NCBI GenBank assembly: GCA_021778975.1
Contig: JAJYBO010000018.1
Location: forward strand, 1-21,336
Source: Deltaproteobacteria bacterium
GTDB taxonomy: Bacteria; Desulfobacterota; Desulfobacteria; Desulfobacterales; Desulfatirhabdiaceae
Direction of reading: 5' to 3'
Length of the DNA: 21,336 nucleotides
Shown in pieces: positions 5,929 through 13,388 of this stretch; position 1 is the stretch's first letter; each line of letters opens with the position of its first letter. The position numbers and the translations under genes are program-made. The notes beneath the pieces are model-generated. The model saw nothing but the letters and a program-made list of their open reading frames with translations. It was not told where the DNA came from and did not search any database.

Positions 5929-7368
5929 ATGACAATCACACTGAACCGCCTTGATGACTATCGCTGGGAGATTCCCCTCACCGGAGACATGCGTGTACCC
6001 GGCCGGATATACGCCAGCTCCGAGCTGCTAAAATCCGCGGACAGCCAGGAAGCTTTCAGACAGGTGGTCAATGTCGCCAAACTTCCCGGCATTCTTGGAG
6101 CCTCCCTGGCCATGCCGGACATGCACTGGGGATACGGCTTTCCCATCGGCGGGGTGGCGGCGTTCGACTGGGAAACCGGCATCATCTCTCCGGGCGGGGT
6201 CGGTTACGACATCAACTGCGGCGTCCGGCTGGCCGGAACCCTGCTCACGGAATCCGATGTGCGTCCCCGTCTGGAGGCGCTGGTGAACGCGCTGTATCAA
6301 CACATTCCCTGCGGGATCGGTTCCACCGGCTCCGTCAAGTTGTCACCGTCCGATCTGCGGCAGGTGCTGAAAACCGGCAGCCTGTGGGCGGTACGTCAGG
6401 GATTCGGAGAAGACGGCGACGTTGAACACACGGAAGACGGCGGCTGTCTTCCGGACGCGGATCCCGCCGATGTCAGCGATAAAGCCTTAGACAGAGGCAA
6501 AAAACAGCTCGGCACCCTGGGATCCGGCAACCATTTTCTGGAACTGGGGGTTGTGGATACGATATTCGACACCGACATCGCCCGCAGTTTTGGTCTGTTT
6601 GAGGGGCAGGTGACGCTGATGCTGCATTCCGGCTCTCGGGGGCTGGGATACCAGGTCTGCGACGATCATCTGGCGCTCATGATGAAGCGGGGGCCACAAC
6701 CGGGGTTCACCCTGCCGGACCGTCAGCTTGCATGCGCCATGATCCAATCGGAGGCGGGCATGATGTATTTCAGGGCCATGGCCTGCGCGGCCAATTACGC
6801 CTGGACCAACCGCCAGATTCTGATGCACCATTGCCGCGGCATTATAGAAAAAATTCTGGGAATCGGCCCGCGAAATCTGGGGCTGCGGCTGATATACGAT
6901 GTCTGCCACAACATCGCCAAGAAGGAAACCCACCATATTGACGGAACTCCCCGTACTGTCTGCGTTCACCGAAAAGGCGCCACCCGATCTTTTTCCGCCG
7001 GTCACCCGTCTCTCTGCGACGACTACCGCCATACCGGGCAGCCTGTCATCGTTCCCGGCGATATGGGAACCGCGTCCTATGTCCTGGTCGGCGCCGATGG
7101 CGCCATGTCCGAAACTTTCGGCTCCACCTGCCACGGTGCGGGCCGGTGTTTGAGCCGCACCGCTGCCCAGAAAGCGTGCAAGGGCAGAGCCATCCACCGG
7201 GAGCTTGAAAACAAAGGTATTCTGGTGCGCTGGACCGGCAAATCCACACTGGCCGAAGAAATGCCCGACGCCTACAAGGACGTATCGGAGGTCGTGAATG
7301 TCGTCCACAACGCCGGAATTTCCCGAAAAGTGGCGAGACTTAAACCCATTGCCGTGGTGAAAGGCTGA
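5929..7368 (+). CDS. rtcB: RNA-splicing / RNA repair ligase RtcB (3'-phosphate or 2',3'-cyclic phosphate to 5'-OH)
   Basis: 479 residues, full length compared with archaeal RtcB (about 481). Joins RNA ends with 2',3'-cyclic phosphate or 3'-phosphate to 5'-OH ends, using GTP and Mn2+. All metal and guanylate ligands known from Pyrococcus RtcB are in place by alignment: D94 and C97 (GYDINCG), N201 and H202 (GSGNHFLE), H233 (LMLHSGSRG), H327 (YDVCHNIAKKE), and the guanylylated H402 in STCHGAGR. The ATG at 5929 is preferred over an in-frame GTG at 5902, because AAGGA sits 8 bases upstream and the GTG lies inside repeat R2. Archease is encoded upstream on the same strand. Regulation may involve the R2 hairpin in the leader. 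The enzyme looks active. Confidence 0.97.
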   Translation: MTITLNRLDDYRWEIPLTGDMRVPGRIYASSELLKSADSQEAFRQVVNVAKLPGILGASLAMPDMHWGYGFPIGGVAAFDWETGIISPGGVGYDINCGVRLAGTLLTESDVRPRLEALVNALYQHIPCGIGSTGSVKLSPSDLRQVLKTGSLWAVRQGFGEDGDVEHTEDGGCLPDADPADVSDKALDRGKKQLGTLGSGNHFLELGVVDTIFDTDIARSFGLFEGQVTLMLHSGSRGLGYQVCDDHLALMMKRGPQPGFTLPDRQLACAMIQSEAGMMYFRAMACAANYAWTNRQILMHHCRGIIEKILGIGPRNLGLRLIYDVCHNIAKKETHHIDGTPRTVCVHRKGATRSFSAGHPSLCDDYRHTGQPVIVPGDMGTASYVLVGADGAMSETFGSTCHGAGRCLSRTAAQKACKGRAIHRELENKGILVRWTGKSTLAEEMPDAYKDVSEVVNVVHNAGISRKVARLKPIAVVKG

Positions 7369-7434
7369 TGGTATCCCATGAATCGCTTATGCTGCATTTG
7401 CTTATGAATACCCCGTCAGATGGGAGGAATCTCT

Positions 7435-8994
7435 ATGAAATTCAGCGATCCTGAACAGGAAATACAGCGGCTCGAACAAGAAAACGCCAAATTGCGCCAG
7501 TTCATTGACATCGGGAAGCATGTCGGCGCCGAACACAACATTGATCGTCTGTTTCCCCTGATTATGACCCAGATATCCCGCTTTCTCGATGCAGATCGCA
7601 GTACGCTGTTTCTGGTCAACTGGGAAAACAGAAATCTATGGACCAAATACGCGGAAGGCATGGCCGGAAATGGTGTCACCATCGAGCTGAAAATGGGAAT
7701 TGCCGGCATGTGTATTTTGACCCGTCATGTGATCAATATTGCCAATGCCTACGAATATTCCCTGTTCAACCCCGAAATTGATCAGAAAACCGGTTTTCGG
7801 ACAGAAAGCGTTCTGGCCGTCCCCATCCTGGGAGACGATGGCGTTGCGGCAGGCGCGCTTCAGTTTTTCAACAAAACCACAGGTCTGTTTTCCAGACTGG
7901 ATGAATATCAGATCCAACAGGCTATCCGAGACTTTTTAAGACAGGAAAAACATGGCTTCGGCCCCTGTATCCCCACGGAAAAAGCGAAAACATTCGTCGC
8001 AAAACTCCGACAGCGGCTTCAATGCGAGCGGGGAACGCTCTACGTGCGGGAAAACAGCCAGATACGTTCCATCGTCTCAGAAGGCATCGAAGGCATGGAC
8101 ATCCGCCTGAACATCAGCCTGGGCATCGCCGGCACCGTTGCGGTCACCGGCAAACCCATGAACATCACCGACGCTTATGCGGATCCCCGCTTCGATAAAC
8201 GCACCGACGAGAGAACCGGATATCACACTCGCTGTATATTATGTGTTCCCATCATTGCCTGCAGCGGTGAAATACTGGGCGTCATTCAGGCCATCAACAA
8301 AAAGGACGGGGTGTTTACCGAAACGGATATGGAGTGGCTCACGACACTGGCCTCCATGGTGGCGATATCTCTCGAAAACGCCCTGCTGATTCAGGAACAG
8401 CAGCGTCAGTTTACCAGTGTCTTAAAAGTCATGGCTGCATCCATTGACGCCAAAGATTCTCTGACCGCCGGGCATTCCGAGCAGGTTGAAAAATACGCCA
8501 TCGGCATCGCCAGAGAACTGGGATTTGGTGAAAGCGAGCAGGATATTCTGAGCGTTGCCGCGTTGCTCCATGATTATGGCAAGCTGGGCATAGACGATCA
8601 GGTGCTGAAAAAGCCCGGCAAACTGACCGATGAGGAATATGCGCATATCCAGAAACATGTGGCGTTTACCCGAAAGATACTTGGCAACATGCACCTGAGC
8701 AGCAAATACCGTTCCGTACCGCTGATCGCTTCCTGCCACCACGAACGGCTCGATGGCAGCGGCTATGACAAAGGGCTGAAGGGATCCGATATTCCATTCA
8801 TGTCCAAAATCATCGCGGTGGCCGATATCTTCGAGGCTCTGACCGCAAACCGTCATTACCGGAAAGCCATGAGTCCTGTAGAAGCGTTCGCCATTCTGGA
8901 CATGGAAGCCGATGCACGCCGTCTCGACCCCCATATCGTTTCCTGTCTGAAGTCGTTCTGGACCAAAACAAATCCGGGCAGCGACATATTTTGA
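7435..8994 (+). CDS. Tandem-GAF sensor protein with HD-GYP-like phosphodiesterase domain (GYP reads GYD)
   Basis: 519 residues, soluble. A short coiled coil (about 5-25) is followed by GAF 1 (about 28-165), GAF 2 (about 175-320) and an HD-GYP-type domain (about 335-510). HD-GYP domains hydrolyse cyclic-di-GMP; GAF domains bind small ligands or mediate dimerisation. Metal ligands appear complete: H347, H379-D380 (LLHDYGKLGI), H407, H435-H436 (SCHHERLDGSGYD), D464. The diagnostic GYP is G443-Y444-D445, so the proline is replaced. There is no GGDEF or receiver domain. The start at 7435 is chosen over an in-frame ATG at 7420, because GGAGG (7423-7427) lies 7 bases ahead of it. It sits 66 bases downstream of rtcB on the same strand. 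Activity is plausible but not certain given the altered motif. Confidence 0.9.
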   Translation: MKFSDPEQEIQRLEQENAKLRQFIDIGKHVGAEHNIDRLFPLIMTQISRFLDADRSTLFLVNWENRNLWTKYAEGMAGNGVTIELKMGIAGMCILTRHVINIANAYEYSLFNPEIDQKTGFRTESVLAVPILGDDGVAAGALQFFNKTTGLFSRLDEYQIQQAIRDFLRQEKHGFGPCIPTEKAKTFVAKLRQRLQCERGTLYVRENSQIRSIVSEGIEGMDIRLNISLGIAGTVAVTGKPMNITDAYADPRFDKRTDERTGYHTRCILCVPIIACSGEILGVIQAINKKDGVFTETDMEWLTTLASMVAISLENALLIQEQQRQFTSVLKVMAASIDAKDSLTAGHSEQVEKYAIGIARELGFGESEQDILSVAALLHDYGKLGIDDQVLKKPGKLTDEEYAHIQKHVAFTRKILGNMHLSSKYRSVPLIASCHHERLDGSGYDKGLKGSDIPFMSKIIAVADIFEALTANRHYRKAMSPVEAFAILDMEADARRLDPHIVSCLKSFWTKTNPGSDIF

Positions 8995-9054
8995 TTATAC
9001 TGCAAACGGTTTCAAATTACGCTTTTTTATACCCATGGCCCTCCCCCGCTGACA

Positions 9055-9077
9055 GAAAACGCGGTTTGCAACCGCGT
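9055..9077 (-). terminator. Probable intrinsic terminator of the minus-strand operon after pyrE
   Basis: A perfect 8-bp GC-rich stem, ACGCGGTT (9059-9066) / AACCGCGT (9070-9077) with a 3-base loop. On the minus strand it is followed by TTT-C-T, giving a short T run. It lies about 42 bases past the pyrE stop at a convergent gene junction, as expected for a terminator. The T run is short, so efficiency is uncertain. Confidence 0.55.
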
Positions 9078-9079
9078 AG

Positions 9080-9100
9080 GGGCGATCCTTGCGATCGCCC
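9080..9100. repeat. Second hairpin at the convergent junction, REP-like
   Basis: Perfect 8-bp stem GGGCGATC (9080-9087) / GATCGCCC (9093-9100) with loop CTTGC, two bases after the first hairpin. It has no T run on either side, so on its own it looks more like a palindromic intergenic repeat or an mRNA 3'-end stabiliser than an intrinsic terminator. It lies between the ends of two convergent genes. Confidence 0.6.
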
Positions 9101-9118
9101 TCTGGGGCAACATGAGAT

Positions 9119-9682
9119 TCAGGAAGGGATGGTTTTCTGGGCGCGCATCAGATCGTCACGGGTGATGATTACCGAAATATCCGGAACATGGGCGCGGATA
9201 TTCTCAAGCCCGCCTTCCTGACGATCCACCAGAACCACGACTTTGATCACCTGCATACCTTCTTCTTGGGCGCGTTCAATGGCTTTGATGGTGGAACCAC
9301 CGGTGGTCACCACATCGTCTATGATGACCACTCGGTCTCCCGGACGGATATCACCTTCGATCCAGCGAATCATGCCGTGATCTTTCTGCGTTTTTCGGAT
9401 GGAAAACGCCTGGATTGGCTCCGCCTTCAATTCCGATACAAACGCCGTCGCAACGGCAATGGGATCGGCGCCAAACGTCAGCCCGCCCACCCCAACAGCG
9501 CCCATACCCCGAATGGCCTCATACACCAGATGACCGGTCAGAAACATGCCGCGAGGACTCAAAGTCGTTGGCTTGCAATTGACATAAAACTGGCTGAGTC
9601 TTCCTGAAACCAGCTTGAATACAGGTTGTTCACTGTACTGAAAGGATTTTTCACACAGAATCCGGATCAATTCATCTTTCAT
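9119..9682 (-). CDS. pyrE: Orotate phosphoribosyltransferase
   Basis: 187 residues. Transfers phosphoribose from PRPP to orotate, giving OMP, the fifth step of de novo pyrimidine synthesis. Seen: the PRPP-binding motif VVIIDDVVTTGGST (118-131) and the flexible-loop region RKTQKDHG (96-103), where K97, K100 and H102 match the family pattern. Length is normal for bacterial PyrE (about 180-215). It is the last gene of the minus-strand run, 74 bases after nfnB. A stable hairpin in that gap (9707-9733) may modulate its expression. AAAGGT lies upstream of the ATG at a somewhat long distance. Identification is secure. Confidence 0.95.
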   Translation of the reverse strand: MKDELIRILCEKSFQYSEQPVFKLVSGRLSQFYVNCKPTTLSPRGMFLTGHLVYEAIRGMGAVGVGGLTFGADPIAVATAFVSELKAEPIQAFSIRKTQKDHGMIRWIEGDIRPGDRVVIIDDVVTTGGSTIKAIERAQEEGMQVIKVVVLVDRQEGGLENIRAHVPDISVIITRDDLMRAQKTIPS

Positions 9683-9706
9683 TCAGACATAAACCTTTTT
9701 CAGAAA

Positions 9707-9733
9707 GGCAGAAGACAGGATGTATCTTCTGCC
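9707..9733 (-). promoter_or_regulatory. Hairpin in the nfnB-pyrE spacer, possible attenuator or processing site
   Basis: Perfect 9-bp stem GGCAGAAGA (9707-9715) / TCTTCTGCC (9725-9733) with a 9-base loop. On the minus strand it is followed by TTTCTG, a weak T run, and it ends 24 bases before the pyrE ATG. The position and shape would suit a partial terminator, an attenuator or an RNA end protecting the nfnB message. No competing antiterminator is evident by eye. Confidence 0.45.
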
Positions 9734-9756
9734 CTTGAATCCATCGTTACCCCGGA

Positions 9757-11169
9757 TCACCATCCCCAGGTCAGATATTTGTGGATGGAATCCGCAGCCT
9801 TACGACCGGCGCCCATTGCCAGAATGACGGTGGCGGAACCCGTGACAATATCACCGCCCGCCCATACGCCTTTCTTGGTGGTCTTGCCGGTTTCGAGATC
9901 GGCCATGATATAGCCCCATTTGTTGAGGCTCAGATCGGGCGTTGTCTGCGTCAACAGAGGGTTGGCGCCAGCGCCGACCGCCACGATGACCAGATCACAC
10001 TCCATCATGAATTCCGATCCTTTGATGGGAATAGGCCGCCTTCTGCCGGAAGCGTCGGGTTCCCCCAGCTCCATCCGGAGACATTCCATACCGGTCAGAC
10101 GCCCTTTATCGTTTCCGACAAATTTGGTAGGCGCCGTCAGAAGACAAAATTCAATGCCTTCCTCACCCGCATGATGAATTTCCGCTTTTCTGGCAGGCAT
10201 TTCTTCGCGGGACCGGCGATAGACGATGCGGACAGTATCCGCTCCCAGCCGCATCGCGGTTCGGGCGGAATCCATCGCGACGTTGCCGGCGCCCAGCACC
10301 ACCACGTTTTTCCCGCGAGGAATCGGGGTATCTACTTTGGGGTACTGATAGGCCTTCATGAGGTTCGCGCGGGTCAAATACTCATTGGCGGATAATATCC
10401 CGATCAGGTTCTCACCTGGAATGTTCATGAATTTGGGCAGCCCCGCCCCAACACCCAGATATACAGCATCATAGCCTTCGGCAAACAATTCGTCCAGCGA
10501 TACGGTTCTGCCCACCACCTGATTGCATTCCACCTTCGCGCCGAGCCGTTCCAGAAACGCCACTTCGGAAAACACGATTTCCTTGGGAAGACGAAACTCC
10601 GGAATTCCATAAACCAGCACCCCGCCAGGTTTATGAAAGGCTTCCAGTACCGTCACATCATGGCCTTTGCGTACCAGATCCCCGGCAACCGTCAGCCCCG
10701 AAGGCCCGGATCCCACAACCGCCACTTTTTTCCCGGTCGGTTTCTCTTTAGGCGGCAATTCACCTGAACCCTGGATCCGCTCATAGTCCGCCGTAAAACG
10801 CTCCAGGTTACCGATGGCGATCGGTTCGCCTTTCTTGCCCATAATGCAGTTGCCTTCACACTGAATTTCCTGCGGGCATACCCGGCCGCAAACCGCCGGA
10901 AGACTGTTTTTACCCCAGAGATTCCGGATGGCGCCGGTCATATCCCCTTTGGTAATGCAGTTGATGAATCCAGGAATATCAACACTGACCGGACACCCCT
11001 CCACACAACCGGGTTTTTTGCATTGCAGACATCGGCTGGCTTCCGCCATGGCCTGTTCCATGGTGTAGCCCACTGGGACTTCTTCAAAATTACGTCTTCG
11101 AATTTCGGGTTTTTGTTCCGGCATTGCCTGACGTTGCGCTACTTTTTTTGAATCTGTTTTTTCCACCAT
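9757..11169 (-). CDS. nfnB: NADPH-dependent flavin/iron-sulfur oxidoreductase, NfnB (GltD/SudA-like) large subunit
   Basis: 470 residues. In NfnAB this subunit carries FAD and two 4Fe-4S clusters and exchanges electrons between NADPH and ferredoxin plus NADH by flavin bifurcation. Seen: cysteine groups C47/C50/C55/C59 and C94/C98/C104/C108, the FAD Rossmann motif VVGSGPSG (151-158), the NADPH-binding GAGNVAMD (293-300) and the C-terminal FAD motif WAGGDIVTG (436-444). The start at 11169 is preferred over an in-frame ATG at 11181, because GGAGG (11179-11175) lies 5 bases before it, overlapping the upstream ATG. nfnA ends 16 bases upstream. It could be called glutamate synthase small chain, but no large chain is present; the partner gene favours NfnB or sulfide dehydrogenase SudA. 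Confidence 0.92.
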   Translation of the reverse strand: MVEKTDSKKVAQRQAMPEQKPEIRRRNFEEVPVGYTMEQAMAEASRCLQCKKPGCVEGCPVSVDIPGFINCITKGDMTGAIRNLWGKNSLPAVCGRVCPQEIQCEGNCIMGKKGEPIAIGNLERFTADYERIQGSGELPPKEKPTGKKVAVVGSGPSGLTVAGDLVRKGHDVTVLEAFHKPGGVLVYGIPEFRLPKEIVFSEVAFLERLGAKVECNQVVGRTVSLDELFAEGYDAVYLGVGAGLPKFMNIPGENLIGILSANEYLTRANLMKAYQYPKVDTPIPRGKNVVVLGAGNVAMDSARTAMRLGADTVRIVYRRSREEMPARKAEIHHAGEEGIEFCLLTAPTKFVGNDKGRLTGMECLRMELGEPDASGRRRPIPIKGSEFMMECDLVIVAVGAGANPLLTQTTPDLSLNKWGYIMADLETGKTTKKGVWAGGDIVTGSATVILAMGAGRKAADSIHKYLTWGW

Positions 11170-11185
11170 TTTATCCTCCATGAGG

Positions 11186-12019
11186 TTATGCCTGCTGCAG
11201 GGTGCAAAAGTCGTTATAGCATTTTTTTTCGTCGTCGCAGTACGCCTGAAGTCTGCGCATCAGTTCGTCGAAATCCACCTTGTGTCCGTCAAATTCCGGG
11301 CCGTCAACGCATGCGAATTTGGTTTCTCCGCCGACAGTGACCCGGCATCCGCCGCACATTCCGGTGCCATCCACCATGATTGGGTTCAGGCTGACCATCG
11401 TCGGCGCTTGAAACTCCGCGGTCACTTTGGAAACAAATTTCATCATGGGAACCGGCCCGATAGCAACCACCAGTTTAACCCCGCCTTTTTGCAGCACCTC
11501 TTTGAGAACATCGGTCACAAACCCGTGATGTCCGTAAGAGCCATCATCCGTACACACATGCAGCTCATGGGACGCCGCCCGCATCTTGTCTTCCAGAATC
11601 AGGATATCCTTGCTCCGGGCGCCGATAATGGCAACCACCTCATTGCCAATCTCCTTCAACCCGCGGGTAATGGGATGCAACACGGCAATCCCCGTTCCCC
11701 CACCGACACAGACAACTTTGCCCAGCTTTTCGAGATGGGTGGGTTTTCCGAGCGGCCCGATGACATCCTGATACCCTTCTCCCACTTTCAGGCTCTTAAA
11801 AAGCGCCGTACTCTTGCCCACCACCATATAAATGATGGTGATAGTGCCTTTGACCGGATCGGTATCGGCCATGGTCAAGGGAATCCGCTCCCCGGCGTCA
11901 TTGGCCTTTAGAATAACAAACTGCCCGGGTTTTGCTTTTTTGGCAATCAGAGGCGCCTCGATTTCATTGAGGACGATGGTTCCGCCTGCCATTTCCTGAC
12001 GTTGAACGATTTTAAACAT
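11186..12019 (-). CDS. nfnA: NfnA-type ferredoxin-NADP+ reductase / SudB small subunit
   Basis: 277 residues. FAD- and NAD(H)-binding subunit of the NfnAB transhydrogenase (also annotated sulfide dehydrogenase beta or PyrK-like). Seen: a ferredoxin-reductase FAD barrel with GQFVILKAND (32-41) and RIPLTM, the NAD-binding VCVGGGTG (103-110), and a 2Fe-2S site with D217, C222, C225 and C237. One Asp and three Cys is the ligand set described for Nfn. Three more cysteines (C261, C267, C272) crowd the C-terminus. The start at 12019 has GGAGG 7 bases upstream; an open frame reaching 12091 adds 24 residues with no family resemblance. The start overlaps the end of the metallo-beta-lactamase gene by 8 bases, indicating coupled translation. 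Confidence 0.92.
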   Translation of the reverse strand: MFKIVQRQEMAGGTIVLNEIEAPLIAKKAKPGQFVILKANDAGERIPLTMADTDPVKGTITIIYMVVGKSTALFKSLKVGEGYQDVIGPLGKPTHLEKLGKVVCVGGGTGIAVLHPITRGLKEIGNEVVAIIGARSKDILILEDKMRAASHELHVCTDDGSYGHHGFVTDVLKEVLQKGGVKLVVAIGPVPMMKFVSKVTAEFQAPTMVSLNPIMVDGTGMCGGCRVTVGGETKFACVDGPEFDGHKVDFDELMRRLQAYCDDEKKCYNDFCTLQQA

Positions 12020-12866
12020 GATCAGCCTCCAGAAATTCAGATGATGATGAGTGAAGCAGCACAATCTGGCTGCAAATATCCTGGGATGCAACCGTAACGG
12101 TTGTATGACGGGAATGTATCCCCGCGCAGACTTCCGCCAACGCTTTTTCAGGGGTGTTGTTGGTCTCGCTCAAATGGGCAAGAATGACATGCTGAAGCTC
12201 TCGATGTCCGATGTCCTCCAGCAGCGCGCGGGCGTCCTGATTCGACAGGTGCCCGGTCCGGCCTTTGACCCGCTGTTTCAGATGCCAGGGGTACGGTCCG
12301 TTGATAAGCATATCCGGATCGTGATTGGCCTCCAGAACCAAAAGATCACAGGCGTTCAGATGCTCGCGCACCATCGCCGTGACAATGCCCAGATCGGTCG
12401 CGATACCGATTTTGTGGTGGTGAAGATGGATGGTAAAACCCGCCGGATCTGCGGCGTCATGGGATATTGAAAAGGGGTGGATGGTCAATGTATTGATGCT
12501 AAATGGTGATCCGCAACAGAAAGGCCGACGTTGAATGTGACGCAGCGGGGGAAGATCGGTCTTCAGGGCGCCGTCGTTGACATAGACGGGCAGATTGAAA
12601 CGTCGGGAGAGGACGCCCACCCCCCGGATATGATCTTCGTGTTCATGTGACACCACAATGGCGTCCAGATCGCCCGGACTCAGCCCACGGGATGCCATTC
12701 GGCGCTCTATCTCGACCCCGGACAGCCCGGCATCCACCAGAACTGATGTGTGTCCGTCAGAAACATAAATGGCGTTTCCCTTGCTGCCGCTGGCCAGCGT
12801 ACACACGGAGATATTATCTGACAGCACGGCAGTATCGGATTCATCTGTCAATTTTTCGGATATCAT
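12012..12866 (-). CDS. Metallo-beta-lactamase fold hydrolase, YycJ/WalJ-like
   Basis: 284 residues. Binuclear metal hydrolase of the YycJ group, related to nuclease-type beta-lactamase folds; the physiological substrate is not established. Seen: TLASGSKGNAIYV (about 23-35), the family start, then VDAGLSG (44-50), the metal motif SHEHEDH (73-79; H74, H76, D78, H79), ISHDA (about 134), ATDLG (about 155), and a later histidine in TGHLS. About 20 residues precede the usual family start. No strong ribosome binding site precedes the chosen ATG, so the true start may lie a little downstream. It is 40 bases after dut and overlaps nfnA by 8 bases. Confidence 0.88.
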   Translation of the reverse strand: MISEKLTDESDTAVLSDNISVCTLASGSKGNAIYVSDGHTSVLVDAGLSGVEIERRMASRGLSPGDLDAIVVSHEHEDHIRGVGVLSRRFNLPVYVNDGALKTDLPPLRHIQRRPFCCGSPFSINTLTIHPFSISHDAADPAGFTIHLHHHKIGIATDLGIVTAMVREHLNACDLLVLEANHDPDMLINGPYPWHLKQRVKGRTGHLSNQDARALLEDIGHRELQHVILAHLSETNNTPEKALAEVCAGIHSRHTTVTVASQDICSQIVLLHSSSSEFLEADHV

Positions 12867-12906
12867 GGATCGTCTTGCGTGAAGTCCTCATCGAACCGGC
12901 ATAGTT

Positions 12907-13371
12907 CTACCTGCCAGTATGCCCAAAGCCGCCGATATCTCGCAGGGTGGCATCCAGTACGTCCACAACATCAAACTCGGCGCGGTGGACCCGATGGATC
13001 ACCATCTGCGCGATCCGATCACAGCGCCGGATGGTGTAGGGCCGCCGGCCCCAGTTGATCACCGCGACCTGAATTTCACCCCGATAATCCGCGTCAATGG
13101 TGCCGGGAGAATTTACCAGCCCAACGCCGTAACGCACGGCAAGGCCGCTGCGAGGACGTATCTGGGCTTCATACCCTTCGGGAATGGCCATGGCAAAGCC
13201 CGTGGGGATCAGATGAATATCGCCCGGCATGATCTCTACATCCTGGGCGACCGCGGCATATACATCCATCCCCGCGGAAAGCGGCGTCATATAACAGGGA
13301 AGCGGAATATCCGCATCGGTTTCCGGACGCATGCGACAAATACGAATCACCGGAGCGTCTTCAGACAACAT
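12907..13371 (-). CDS. dut: Deoxyuridine 5'-triphosphate nucleotidohydrolase (dUTPase)
   Basis: 154 residues, trimeric dUTPase type. Hydrolyses dUTP to dUMP and pyrophosphate, keeping uracil out of DNA and feeding thymidylate synthesis. All five motifs are seen: AGMDVYA (33-39), PRSGLAVRYG (73-82), NSPGTIDADYRGE (87-99, catalytic D93), RRCDRIAQM (115-123) and the C-terminal GGFGHTG (147-153). Length is normal. It begins 17 bases after the pnp stop; AAGGAG lies further upstream than usual (about 14 bases), so translational coupling to pnp is possible. Identification is secure. Confidence 0.96.
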   Translation of the reverse strand: MLSEDAPVIRICRMRPETDADIPLPCYMTPLSAGMDVYAAVAQDVEIMPGDIHLIPTGFAMAIPEGYEAQIRPRSGLAVRYGVGLVNSPGTIDADYRGEIQVAVINWGRRPYTIRRCDRIAQMVIHRVHRAEFDVVDVLDATLRDIGGFGHTGR

Positions 13372-13388
13372 GACCGTTCCACCGCTCC

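Noticed and set aside
6487..7308. Open frame (273 codons) antisense to rtcB
   Set aside because: Lies wholly inside intact rtcB, has no recognisable motif, and is explained by codon bias.
11180..11911. Open frame (243 codons) antisense to nfnA
   Set aside because: Fully covered by nfnA with all cofactor motifs; no family resemblance.
12020..12091. N-terminal extension of nfnA
   Set aside because: Overlaps the metallo-beta-lactamase gene; GGAGG in front of the ATG at 12019 fixes the start.
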